This document shows positions 42,338 to 51,250 of a stretch of 64,000 bases of DNA, piece after piece (the first letter of the stretch is position 1; every line of letters starts with the position of its first letter). The stretch covers positions 277,941-341,940 of the forward strand of contig CAZOOK010000001.1 of assembly GCA_964581385.1 (NCBI GenBank), written 5' to 3'. The notes beneath the pieces were generated by a model. It was not told the origin of the DNA and ran no database searches. It saw only the letters and a program-made list of their open reading frames with translations. A program made the position numbers and the translations under genes. This stretch comes from CAZOOK01 sp964581385 (GTDB taxonomy: Bacteria > Pseudomonadota > Gammaproteobacteria > Nevskiales > Nevskiaceae).

Positions 42338-43735
42338 ATGCTGATCCGCAATGCCGATCTTTATTCCGCCGGTCTCAGCGACGTGCGCGTTGCCGGCACG
42401 CGCATTGTCGCGCTCGGACGCGGTCTGCCAACTCTGCCCGGCGAAGACGTGATTGACGCGCGCGGCGGTGCGCTGCTGCCGGGCTTGCATGATCATCATA
42501 TTCATCTGGTCTCGCTGGCCGCCGCGCTGAATTCCGTGCACTGCGGGCCGCCGCATGTCCATCATGCCGACGAGCTTGCGGCCACGCTCGCGGCCGAGGA
42601 GCGGCGTGGTGGCGATTGGTTGCGCGGTGTTGGTTATCACGAATCGGTGGCTGGTGAGATCGATCGTCATTGGCTCGACCGCCACATTCCGTCGCGTCCG
42701 GTGCGTGTGCAACATCGCAGCGGCCAGATGTGGATACTCAACTCCTGCGCACTCGAACGCATCGGCGCCAATGATCCCGCCAGTCCAGCGGAACGCATCG
42801 GCGGTGTGTTGACCGGGCGTTTTTTTCGCAGCGACGACTGGCTGCGTTCGCGCCTGCGTGGCCAGTTCCCTGATCTGGCGCGCGTGAGCGCGCTGCTTGC
42901 CAGCCGCGGCGTTACCGGAGTCACCGAAACGTCAGCGTTGAACGACACCGCACAGGCGCGATTTCTGCAGGATGCGCAGATGCGCGGCGAGCTGAAGCAG
43001 AAGTTGATGGTGATGGGTACCGCCAGTCTCGACAATTGGCCGCAACAGGGTGCCTGCCGGCGTGGCCCAACCAAAATTCACCTCAACGAAACCGTGCTGC
43101 CGGATTTCGACACGCTGCTCACCACGATCCGTCGCAGTCATGCTGCCGGGCGCGCGATCGCGGTTCATTGCGTGACGCGCACAGAGTTGACGTTCGTGCT
43201 CGCTGCGATCGAGGAAGCGGTCGCATTGCCCGGCGACCGTATCGAACATGCTTCGGTCGCACCACCGGAAGCGGTGGACAAAATTGCCGAGCTCGGTCTG
43301 ACTGTAGTCAGTCAGCCCAATTTTCTATGGGAGCGCGGCGATGCTTACCTTACGGACGTCGATCCGGCGGATCGTCAATGGCTTTATCGCGGACGCGAAT
43401 TTCTCGATCGCGGCATTCCGCTTGCGGCCGGCACCGACGCGCCCTTCGGCGAGCCCGAGCCGTGGCGGGCCATGCACGCTGCGGTCACGCGGCGCACGCG
43501 CGCGGGCGTTGTTATTGCTGCGGAGGAAGCACTGAACCCAGAGCAAGCGCTCGCCCTGTATATCAGTGCGCCGGAGAATCCCGGTGGTCCGGTGCGCGAA
43601 GTCACCGTGGCTGCGGTTGCTGATCTATGCTTGCTGGATCGCCCGCTGGAGCACATGCGACAGGATCTCGCATCTGTCGCCGTACGGGCCACCTGGCGCG
43701 ACGGCGAAATCATCTGGGGAACTGCGGAGGGGTAG
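42338..43735 (+). CDS. Amidohydrolase family 3 (YtcJ-like)
   Basis: The 465-residue metal hydrolase has a short N-terminal beta-sandwich part ('MLIRNADLYSAG', 'VDARGGALLPGLHDHHIHL') with the metal motif HDHHIH (about 50), then 'AIAVHCVTRTEL', 'DRIEHASVAPPEAV' and the late catalytic Asp in 'LAAGTDAPFGEPEPW'. This is the YtcJ-like family (imidazolonepropionase relatives), which deaminates or opens amide rings of diverse heterocycles. ATG 42338 is chosen because the family N-terminus begins here; a longer open frame runs through the CoA-transferase gene out of context. It is the second gene of the unit. Confidence 0.9.
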   Translation: MLIRNADLYSAGLSDVRVAGTRIVALGRGLPTLPGEDVIDARGGALLPGLHDHHIHLVSLAAALNSVHCGPPHVHHADELAATLAAEERRGGDWLRGVGYHESVAGEIDRHWLDRHIPSRPVRVQHRSGQMWILNSCALERIGANDPASPAERIGGVLTGRFFRSDDWLRSRLRGQFPDLARVSALLASRGVTGVTETSALNDTAQARFLQDAQMRGELKQKLMVMGTASLDNWPQQGACRRGPTKIHLNETVLPDFDTLLTTIRRSHAAGRAIAVHCVTRTELTFVLAAIEEAVALPGDRIEHASVAPPEAVDKIAELGLTVVSQPNFLWERGDAYLTDVDPADRQWLYRGREFLDRGIPLAAGTDAPFGEPEPWRAMHAAVTRRTRAGVVIAAEEALNPEQALALYISAPENPGGPVREVTVAAVADLCLLDRPLEHMRQDLASVAVRATWRDGEIIWGTAEG

Positions 43736-43764
43736 CACAGTTTTTTCGGCTGAGCCCGTGTGCT

Positions 43765-44040
43765 TCAGGCAGCTGACTCTTGTTCCCGAGGCGTTCGCGC
43801 CTGGATCGACAACGCGTGAATATCCGTCCGCATCATGTCCGCCAGCGCGTCGTAAACCATGCGGTGGCGGGTGATCGGGGGTTTGTCTTCGAAGAGCTCG
43901 GCGACGATCTCGACGCGATAGTGTCCGCCTTGCCGCGCGCCCGCATGACCCGCATGCCGGGCGCTGTCATCATCGATCGCGAGATGCGACGGAGCGAACG
44001 CGGTTTCAAGGATGTCGCGAATGCGGTCGATGCGGTTCAC
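43765..44040 (-). CDS. bolA: BolA family protein
   Basis: The 91-residue protein is of the BolA fold: 'RIRDILETAFAPSHLAIDDDSARHAGH' (split; His residues for cluster or iron binding) and 'ITRHRMVYDALADMMRTDIHAL'. BolA proteins pair with monothiol glutaredoxin to bind [2Fe-2S] clusters and affect cell shape. The GTG start at 44040 overlaps the stop of the upstream yciB (GTGA, four bases); the longer frame is unlikely since it extends through yciB. Confidence 0.88.
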   Translation of the reverse strand: MNRIDRIRDILETAFAPSHLAIDDDSARHAGHAGARQGGHYRVEIVAELFEDKPPITRHRMVYDALADMMRTDIHALSIQARTPREQESAA

Positions 44041-44585
44041 TTGGGCGTGTCGGTCGGACTGTCTTCGAAGTAACGCATCAGGAATGGCGCTTGTGCCAGC
44101 GCGAAGACAAACGGCAGCGCGGTGAATGCGAGGAGCTTGAATTTCACCCAAGTCGCCTCATCGTAGTGACGTGCGACATAGAAATTGAGCACCGCGCAGA
44201 ACACGAAAAACATCGCCCATGCGAAATTCAATTTTCGCCAGACCGTGCCGGGCAATGTCATCGTGGAATGGGCAACTCGCTCCATCAGCACACGGTCGCC
44301 AACGAAATGGCTGCCAAGCAGGGCCAGCGACATCAGGCCGTAAACAATGGTTGGCTTGAGTTTGATGAAGCCGGTGTCATGGAACGCGAACGTGAGGCTG
44401 CCGAGCACGGTCGCGACGATGGCCGCAAACAGCAGCATCTTGTTGAGCCGCCGGCTCAGCAGCCAGTCGAGCCCGAGCGCGGCGAACAACGAAACGATCA
44501 GCACGGCGGTGGCGACATAGATGCCGCCGAGCCAGTAGGCAAACGCGAACAAGGCCAGTGGGCCAAAGTCGATGAGCATTTTCAT
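44037..44585 (-). CDS. yciB: Inner membrane septation protein YciB
   Basis: The 182-residue protein has five or so membrane helices and the YciB/IspZ signature 'LIDFGPLALFAFAYWLGGIYVATAVL' (split), 'WRKLNFAWAMFFVFCAVLNFYVA'. It is linked to cell septation and envelope integrity. The gene is followed by bolA with 4 bases overlap. It is divergent from yciO across about 50 bases, a neighbourhood also seen in other gammaproteobacteria. ATG 44585. Confidence 0.94.
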   Translation of the reverse strand: MKMLIDFGPLALFAFAYWLGGIYVATAVLIVSLFAALGLDWLLSRRLNKMLLFAAIVATVLGSLTFAFHDTGFIKLKPTIVYGLMSLALLGSHFVGDRVLMERVAHSTMTLPGTVWRKLNFAWAMFFVFCAVLNFYVARHYDEATWVKFKLLAFTALPFVFALAQAPFLMRYFEDSPTDTPK

Positions 44586-44635
44586 GGCGGGAGTATATGC
44601 CCGAAGTTGTAATGCGTAGACGGATAAAATGACGG

Positions 44636-45259
44636 ATGACCGAATGGCTTGAACTTCATCCAGTGACGCCGCAGCGGCGCTGGCTTCAGCGCGCAGCGGA
44701 GCTGGTGGCCGGTGGCGCGGTGCTCGTGTATCCGACCGACTCCAGCTATGCGCTGGGCTGCCGCGTCGGCGATAAGGACGCGGCCGAGCGTATCCGTGCG
44801 ATTCGTGGTTTTGATCGTCATCATCTGTTCACCCTGGTATGCCGCGATCTTTCCGAAATCGCGACCTATGCACGCGTCGATAATCACCAGTACCGCCTAC
44901 TAAAATTGCTGACGCCTGGACCATACACATTTGTCCTTGAGGCCACGCGCGAATTGCCGCGGCGGCTTCTCCACGAAAAGCGCAAGACCATCGGTATTCG
45001 CATTCCGGATCACCCGGTGCCGCTCGCGCTGCTCGAACTGCTCGGTGCGCCGCTGATCAGCACGACGCTGTGGCTGCCCGATACTGACGGACCGGTCGGC
45101 AACATCGCGGATATCCGTGAGGAAATCGAGCCGCTGGTTGACGTGGTTCTCGACGGCGGTTCCTGCGGCATCGAACCGACCTCGGTGCTCGACGTCACCG
45201 GTCCCGCGCCGCGGTTGATCCGTCAGGGCAAGGGTGATCTCAGCGCGATTGGTTTGTAA
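44636..45259 (+). CDS. yciO: YciO/TsaC-family (Sua5-type) protein
   Basis: The 207-residue protein has the YrdC-like fold: 'LVAGGAVLVYPTDSSYALGCRVGDKDA' (split), 'RIRAIRGFDRHHLFTLVCRDLS', 'TPGPYTFVLEAT' and 'KRKTIGIRIPDHPV'. TsaC makes threonylcarbamoyl-AMP for tRNA t6A; the YciO branch is related but its role is less clear, and the sequence pattern (PTDSSYALGC, not PTET) is closer to YciO. It is near yciB and bolA. ATG 44636. Confidence 0.9.
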   Translation: MTEWLELHPVTPQRRWLQRAAELVAGGAVLVYPTDSSYALGCRVGDKDAAERIRAIRGFDRHHLFTLVCRDLSEIATYARVDNHQYRLLKLLTPGPYTFVLEATRELPRRLLHEKRKTIGIRIPDHPVPLALLELLGAPLISTTLWLPDTDGPVGNIADIREEIEPLVDVVLDGGSCGIEPTSVLDVTGPAPRLIRQGKGDLSAIGL

Positions 45260-45349
45260 GCGCAAAATCGGCCTTCTGCGTACAAAAGGACGCCCACTCG
45301 CCGGCTTGGCGATGTTTTTACTTGAAATGATCGGTTGGAAAGTATCGAT

Positions 45350-46831
45350 ATGACGGACTCAACTGTCCCGACGCCGGCTTGCACCGGTACGCCACCGATG
45401 GAACCATCCTCGAAGCCACGCTGGGGGCAGGTAGGTTTTGTTCATCGCACGTGGTTCTGGATGGTCTGTCTGGCGTCACTGTCCTATCTTGTCTTGCTGC
45501 CACCGTTTCAGAGCAACGACGAACCTAGTCACTGGTATCGAGCATGGTCCGTCGCCCAAGGGGAGCTCACATGCAAACGAATAATACCTAAGGCGGCTGA
45601 GGATTTACTCCTTGCCACCGATTCGGAACAGGTGCGTGCGAATCATCACAAATGGAGTCTGCAACAGATTGAGGATTCAACTTTCTTGCAAGGTTCACCG
45701 CAGGATATCGATGCTTACGGCGCATGTTTTTACTCGCCGATTTCGTATCTCCTGCCGGCGCTTGCGATCAAGTTGATCGCGCGGCCGCACGCGACGGGAC
45801 TTTCCTACGTGAGCGAGGCCTTCTACGCGGCGCGGTTGGTCAATTTGCTGCTAATGGCGTTCGCGGTATCAATGTTCCTCATTCACGCGCCCGGCTTTCG
45901 CAATCTGACGCTGGTCCTCTACTCGCTGCCGATGGCGATTCAGCAGACCGTTTCGATCAACCAGGAAAGCATGATTTTCATGCTGATGTTTCTGATGCTC
46001 ATCCTCTGGTGGCGTGTGCCATCGCGAGGACAGCTCGCGATGCTGCTCATTCCGATCGGACTGCTGATGGTGATGAAGGCTGTTTACGGCCTCATGCTGG
46101 GCCTCTGGCTGTGCGCGCTGATTCGTCTGTGGACCCAGGAGCGCAAGGCACCGGCATGGTGGTTGTTCGTTCTGCCTTTGATTCCGCTCTACCTCGCGTA
46201 CCGCTGGGGCAGGATGTCGTCGTTCTGGATTTATGCCTTTCTTCCGCCCGGCGTGAATCCTGACCTGCAGATGGCGTTTCTGCGCGCGCATCCCGATCAC
46301 ATCCTTTTGCTCCTTGGCCGTCAATTCCTTGCTCTTTTCGGGCGCGGGCATATGACCGGGGGATGGACCAGCGTGCTCGGCGTACTAGGCTGGGCCAAGT
46401 ACGAGATCGGCGATGGCGCGTATGCGCTGCTCGGCGCCGCGATCCTGGTTGCGATCGCGGCGGATCTGCTGTCATCGGAGCCGGCGCTCGCACCGGTCGG
46501 ACAAAGCTGGATCGATCTTGCTTTCAGCCGGATTCTGCCGATGCTCTCGGCACTTGCGCTCGTTCCGGCAATCGCGTTGGTGATCGATATTATCTTCACT
46601 AGAGTGGGGCACGATCAGATCGGGGGCGTCCAGGGGCGATACCTCCATTTTCCCTATTTCGTGGCCCTGATTTTCGGCCTCGATTGGATCAAACACGCAA
46701 TCGCGATCGACTGGCGATCACCCACAATCATGAGAACGAGCCAAGCGCTCACTACGTGCTGCATTCTTTTTTGCGTGCCCGCGATATGGTTGAGTATCCG
46801 CAAGATATTGTCGGTCTACTGGCTGCCGTGA
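45350..46831 (+). CDS. DUF2142 membrane protein
   Basis: The 493-residue protein has about ten membrane helices and the signature 'FQSNDEPSHWYRAWSVAQGEL' (split) of DUF2142 proteins, which resemble the membrane glycosyltransferases that use polyprenyl-phosphate sugars. Start at ATG 45350 is preferred to TTG 45335, which lacks a binding site; GGAAAG stands 8 bases before ATG. It is not in a polysaccharide cluster. The C-terminal half ('GGVQGRYLHFPYFVALIF') is conserved. Function is inferred only. Confidence 0.85.
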   Translation: MTDSTVPTPACTGTPPMEPSSKPRWGQVGFVHRTWFWMVCLASLSYLVLLPPFQSNDEPSHWYRAWSVAQGELTCKRIIPKAAEDLLLATDSEQVRANHHKWSLQQIEDSTFLQGSPQDIDAYGACFYSPISYLLPALAIKLIARPHATGLSYVSEAFYAARLVNLLLMAFAVSMFLIHAPGFRNLTLVLYSLPMAIQQTVSINQESMIFMLMFLMLILWWRVPSRGQLAMLLIPIGLLMVMKAVYGLMLGLWLCALIRLWTQERKAPAWWLFVLPLIPLYLAYRWGRMSSFWIYAFLPPGVNPDLQMAFLRAHPDHILLLLGRQFLALFGRGHMTGGWTSVLGVLGWAKYEIGDGAYALLGAAILVAIAADLLSSEPALAPVGQSWIDLAFSRILPMLSALALVPAIALVIDIIFTRVGHDQIGGVQGRYLHFPYFVALIFGLDWIKHAIAIDWRSPTIMRTSQALTTCCILFCVPAIWLSIRKILSVYWLP

Positions 46832-46999
46832 TCGATCAACGAGGCACGCTCACATTGAACGTGTCAGCGATTGGCCGTACTCGACGTTTCGCCGGTTGGT
46901 CGGTGATAGCGACTGGGAGCCGGCGGCGCGATTGCATATCATCCGTGAACTGGAATCGCGTTTTCGCACCGGATTCCGTTCATTCCGCGTGGTCGGAGC

Positions 47000-48766
47000 A
47001 TGGTTTCAGAGCCTCAAGACAAGAGCAGCCAATCGCTCGGCAGCGGTGATTCGACGATGTATGTCGGACCTTCCAGCGGTGGTGCTGGTCCGACGGCGGT
47101 CGCCTCGCAGTCGACGGTGCGCTTGCCGGTCCAGGACGCCAATCGGCTGCCGATCGGTACCCGGCTGACGGAATTCGAGATCACGGGTGTCGTCGGCGAG
47201 GGCGGCTTCGGCATCGTTTACACCGCGCACGACCACTCGCTCGATCGCGAAGTCGCGATCAAGGAATACATGCCGACGTCGCTGGCCACGCGCTACGACC
47301 GCATCACCGTCACCCCACGTAGCGGAGACGCCGCGGAAACGTTCGACACCGGCCTGCGCAGCTTCGTCAACGAGGCGAAGATGTTGGCGCGCTTCGATCA
47401 TCCTTCGCTGCTCAAGGTCTACCGCTTCTGGGAAGCCAACGGCACGGCCTATATGGCGATGCCGTACTACAAGGGCGTGACGCTCAGGCAGCGGCTGCGG
47501 CAAAGCGGTGCACCGGATGAGCGCTGGTTGCGCGCAATGCTGGAGCCGCTGTTGGATGCGCTCGATGTCATTCATCGCGAAAATATTTTTCATCGCGATA
47601 TCGCGCCGGACAATATTTTCCTGCTCGCAGACGATCGGCCCGTATTGCTGGATTTCGGTGCGGCGCGGCGTGTCATCGGCGACAAGACACACGCGCTGAC
47701 AGTGATTCTCAAGCCCGGCTTCGCGCCGGTCGAGCAATACGCTGACGTGCCCAAGCTCAAGCAGGGACCGTGGACCGATCTTTACGCGCTCGCCGCGGTG
47801 GTTTACTGCGCAGTCAGCGGCGAGAAGCCACCGCCTTCGATCGGCCGCTATGTCAGCGATTCGATGGCGCCGCTGTCCGAACTCGGCCGTGGCCGCTATA
47901 GCGCGGAATTCCTGACCGCGATCGACGTCGCTCTGCGCGTGCATCCCGATGAGCGGCCACAGAACGCAGATGAGTTTCGCGCATTGCTGGCCGTCGGTTC
48001 GCCGCGCCCAGCGATCGCAGCACTGCAGGACCGGTTCAGCGCATCACCGCCACCGTCGCAATCGGTTGCTGGCGCCGCCGCGCCGGAAGCAACCGTTCGC
48101 GTGAGGACGGAGGGTGTGGCGAAGACGGAAGTTCTGCCCGAAGTAGCAAAGATGCCGCCGCCCGCATCGGTTGCGTCGGCCGCGAGCGGCCGGACGGAGG
48201 TGATCCCACCGCGTGCAGCCCATATACCGGTTATCGAAACCGTTGCAGATATCCGTTCCCCGGATATGCAGCCACGATCCACCACGCTGATTCGAGTTGC
48301 TATCGTCATTGCCGCGTTAGCACTGCTTGCGGGTGGTGGCTTTTTTGCGATGAGTTTGCTGAATCGTCCCGGGTCCATGTCGCCAGTGGTATCGCAACCG
48401 ATATCCCCGGTTGTGCAGGCGCCGTCACCGCAGCCAATGTCGCCCGTTACGCCTGCAAGCGCTAGCGTGTCGGCGACGAGACCCGAGCAGGCGTCGCCAC
48501 CCGTTGCGGCACCGGCTCCGGTCACGGAATCAGCCACCGCCGCGCCGGCCGCAGCTGTCGTTAGGAAGTTGCCGATCGCGGCGAGCAAAAATGAGCGCCT
48601 GAACAGGCTGATCGCCGATGCGAACGCGAGCTTTTCCCACAGTGATTTCGCTAAGGCGCAGGGCTTTGCCACGCAGGCACTTGCGCTTGATCCGCACAAT
48701 CCGGCGGCACTGGCGATTCGGGATAAGGCGCAGAAAGCCGCGTGGTCGGAAGTGCAGATTCAGTGA
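47000..48766 (+). CDS. Membrane-anchored Ser/Thr protein kinase
   Basis: The 588-residue kinase has an N-terminal catalytic domain (about 53-320): 'GEGGFGIVYTAHD', ATP lysine K88 in 'EVAIKEYMP', catalytic loop H198-R199-D200-I-A-P-D-N205, and D218-F-G. The lysine normally at position +2 of the HRD motif (HRDxK) is alanine, typical of a bacterial subfamily that has 'HRD-I-(A/S)-P-D-N'. A membrane segment lies at about 435-455, then a Pro/Ala-rich stretch and a short TPR-like C-terminus ('ANASFSHSDFAKAQGFATQAL'). The product thus has cytoplasmic and periplasmic parts. The substrate is unknown; no cognate phosphatase is next to it. Confidence 0.9.
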   Translation: MVSEPQDKSSQSLGSGDSTMYVGPSSGGAGPTAVASQSTVRLPVQDANRLPIGTRLTEFEITGVVGEGGFGIVYTAHDHSLDREVAIKEYMPTSLATRYDRITVTPRSGDAAETFDTGLRSFVNEAKMLARFDHPSLLKVYRFWEANGTAYMAMPYYKGVTLRQRLRQSGAPDERWLRAMLEPLLDALDVIHRENIFHRDIAPDNIFLLADDRPVLLDFGAARRVIGDKTHALTVILKPGFAPVEQYADVPKLKQGPWTDLYALAAVVYCAVSGEKPPPSIGRYVSDSMAPLSELGRGRYSAEFLTAIDVALRVHPDERPQNADEFRALLAVGSPRPAIAALQDRFSASPPPSQSVAGAAAPEATVRVRTEGVAKTEVLPEVAKMPPPASVASAASGRTEVIPPRAAHIPVIETVADIRSPDMQPRSTTLIRVAIVIAALALLAGGGFFAMSLLNRPGSMSPVVSQPISPVVQAPSPQPMSPVTPASASVSATRPEQASPPVAAPAPVTESATAAPAAAVVRKLPIAASKNERLNRLIADANASFSHSDFAKAQGFATQALALDPHNPAALAIRDKAQKAAWSEVQIQ

Positions 48767-48807
48767 ATAATTGGGCGGCACTGGGAATATGAACGGGGAG
48801 AGGTCCG

Positions 48808-49512
48808 ATGCGCTCAATACTGAAGGCGCTGCTGGTCGCGATATCGATGCTGGCGGTTGCCTGCCAGAACACCGGAAGTAACAGCGGGAGTAATGGCGGC
48901 AGCAACGGCGGCGATCCATGCAATTCCGTCTATGGTGCGCTTGCGGGCGCAGCGCTCGGTGCGCTGGTCGGCGGTGCGACGGGAGATCATTCGGGCGGCA
49001 AGAAATACGCGATCGGCGCGGCCGTCGGCGCTGGCGCCGGCGCGCTCGCCTGCGTTGCCTTCAATGCCTATTCGCGGCAGACGCGCACCGCGCAGCAGGT
49101 GACGCAGGACTACGAGCAGCAACACCGTGGCCAGCAGCCCGCGCAGCCGGTTGTCACGGCCTACAACGTCAATGTTAGTCCGGCTAGCGGCGTGCAGCCC
49201 GGCAATACCGCCGCAGTAAGCTCGAACATGACGGTCGTCGATGGCACTTCGCAGCCGGTCGGCGAAATCAAGGAAGCGCTGACGCTCAGCGGACCAAACG
49301 GCGATATCCGCCACGAAAAGGTGGTCAATCCAGGCACGGGTGGCGGCGGTGCCTATCAGAACGAATTCAAGATCAAACTGCCGTCCGGTATCGCGCCCGG
49401 CGCTTACAAGGTGACCACGCAGCTCTACGTCAATGGGCAGGTGTTGGCGCAGCGACAACAGAATCTCGAAGTGGTCGCGGCGATCGGTGGATTGCGGGTG
49501 GCGCTGAGATAA
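48808..49512 (+). CDS. Glycine-zipper lipoprotein
   Basis: The 234-residue lipoprotein has signal 'LLVAISMLAVAC' with the lipobox cysteine at about residue 19. A low-complexity Gly/Ser/Asn stretch (about 20-35) and a glycine-zipper membrane segment ('GALAGAALGALVGGATGDHSGG', split; 'IGAAVGAGAGAL') follow. The C-terminal domain (about 115-230) is beta-rich with 'YNVNVSPASGVQPGNTAAVSSNM'. The family is unknown. It lies 41 bases after the kinase gene, in the same direction, so it may be co-transcribed and possibly a substrate or partner. Confidence 0.82.
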   Translation: MRSILKALLVAISMLAVACQNTGSNSGSNGGSNGGDPCNSVYGALAGAALGALVGGATGDHSGGKKYAIGAAVGAGAGALACVAFNAYSRQTRTAQQVTQDYEQQHRGQQPAQPVVTAYNVNVSPASGVQPGNTAAVSSNMTVVDGTSQPVGEIKEALTLSGPNGDIRHEKVVNPGTGGGGAYQNEFKIKLPSGIAPGAYKVTTQLYVNGQVLAQRQQNLEVVAAIGGLRVALR

Positions 49513-49603
49513 GCGCCTCGACAGCGTCATGCATGCGGGCGGCGGCGCAGCAGGCGATATAATCCTGGTCTTGCCGTAATCGCGGTCCCTACCTATTCCG
49601 CAC

Positions 49604-51214
49604 ATGATCCCGCTGCGTATCGCCGCTGCCCAACTCAGTGCCCGCCTTGGCGATGTGGATGGTAATGCGACCCGTATCATCGCCGCCGCCGCGTGTGCGC
49701 GGGATGAGCTGAAGGCGGATTTGCTGGTTTGTCCCGAGCTATCGTTGCTCGGTTATCCGCCCGATGATCTGCTGCTGCGCTCGCGCCTGCCGCAGACGGT
49801 GGAGGCCGGCGTACAGCGCCTGTTGCGCGAGGTGAGCGGCATCACGCTGGTGGTTGGACTGCCGGAGTTCGCGGACGGCGGCATTTATAACGCAGCGCTG
49901 GTGATTCGCGATGGTGCCGTGGTCGCGCGCTATCGCAAGCAGTTGCTGCCGAATTACGGCGTGTTTGACGAGAAGCGCCATTTCCTGCCTGGCCGTGGTA
50001 CCACCACCTTCGAGCTGAACGGCGTCCGCCTGGGGCTGTGCATTTGCGAAGACGTGTGGGGACCGGAACCAGCCGCCGGCGCGCGCGACGCCGGCGCGCA
50101 ATTGCTGATCAACATCAACGCTTCGCCTTATGACATCGCGAAGTCGCGTGATCGTCTGCAGGTTCTGCGGACGCGGGCCGCCGAAACGGCGCTGCCGATC
50201 GTGTACGTGAATCTGGTTGGCGGTCAGGACGACATCGTTTTCGATGGCGCGTCGCTGGCGATCGACGCGGACGGCCGCCTGGCGTTTCGTGCACCGTCGT
50301 TCATGGAAGGCATTTACCTGGTGAGCTTCGACGGCGTTCGTTCTGGCGGTGATCTGGCACCGGAGCTCTCCGAGGAAGCCGCCGTATATTCGGCCCTGGT
50401 GCAGGCGACGCGCGATTACATCGATCGCAACGGCTTTCCAGGTGTGCTGATCGGAATGTCCGGCGGCATTGATTCGGCGCTGGTCGCGGCGATCGCGGTG
50501 GATGCGATCGGCCCGCAGCGCGTGTGGGGTGTGTCGCTGCCATCGCGCTATACAGCCGACATGTCCAACGAGGATGCGAAGCTGGAAGCTGAGGCGCTCG
50601 GCATTCGCTACTCGACGCTACCGATCGAGCCCGCGTTCGAGGCGTTCACCGCCACGCTGGCCGAGCCTTTCGCCGGCCGCGCAGCCGATCTCACTGAGGA
50701 GAACCTGCAGTCGCGCTGCCGCGGAATCCTGCTGATGGCTTTATCGAACAAGTTCGGCTACATGGTGCTGACCACCGGCAACAAGAGCGAAATGGCGGTC
50801 GGCTACGCGACGCTATACGGCGATATGTGCGGCGGCTTTGCGCCGATCAAGGATGTCTACAAGGGGCTCGTCTACCGGCTCGCGCGCTATCGCAACACGC
50901 TCGGCGCGGTGATTCCCGAGCGCGTGCTGACACGTCCACCGAGCGCGGAGCTGCGGCCAGACCAGAAAGACGAGGATTCGCTGCCGCCGTACGACGTGCT
51001 CGATCCGGTGCTCGAAGCCTATGTCGAGGATTCACGCTCGATCGTCGACATCGTCGCGATGGGCTACGACGAGGCAACGGTCCGGCGCATCGCGCGGCTC
51101 GTGCGCGGTGCGGAGTACAAGCGCCGGCAGGCGCCGCCAGGACCGAAGGTTACGCGCCATGCGTTCGGACGCGAACGGCGCTATCCGCTGACGGCTGTGT
51201 ACGGCGATTTGTAG
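49604..51214 (+). CDS. nadE: Glutamine-dependent NAD+ synthase
   Basis: The 536-residue enzyme makes NAD from nicotinic acid adenine dinucleotide using glutamine nitrogen. The N-terminal nitrilase-type glutaminase (about 1-255) has the Glu-Lys-Cys triad in 'VCPELSLLGYP', 'RYRKQLLPNYG' and 'LGLCICEDVWGP' (Cys about 148). The C-terminal synthetase (about 265-530) has the P-loop 'GMSGGIDSALVAAIA' and 'TTGNKSEMAVGYATLYGDM'. It converges with bamD after 36 bases. Starts at ATG 49604. Confidence 0.97.
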   Translation: MIPLRIAAAQLSARLGDVDGNATRIIAAAACARDELKADLLVCPELSLLGYPPDDLLLRSRLPQTVEAGVQRLLREVSGITLVVGLPEFADGGIYNAALVIRDGAVVARYRKQLLPNYGVFDEKRHFLPGRGTTTFELNGVRLGLCICEDVWGPEPAAGARDAGAQLLININASPYDIAKSRDRLQVLRTRAAETALPIVYVNLVGGQDDIVFDGASLAIDADGRLAFRAPSFMEGIYLVSFDGVRSGGDLAPELSEEAAVYSALVQATRDYIDRNGFPGVLIGMSGGIDSALVAAIAVDAIGPQRVWGVSLPSRYTADMSNEDAKLEAEALGIRYSTLPIEPAFEAFTATLAEPFAGRAADLTEENLQSRCRGILLMALSNKFGYMVLTTGNKSEMAVGYATLYGDMCGGFAPIKDVYKGLVYRLARYRNTLGAVIPERVLTRPPSAELRPDQKDEDSLPPYDVLDPVLEAYVEDSRSIVDIVAMGYDEATVRRIARLVRGAEYKRRQAPPGPKVTRHAFGRERRYPLTAVYGDL

Positions 51215-51250
51215 AGAGCGCCGTTCCTTACGACCGCCGAGCAAGCCGGA

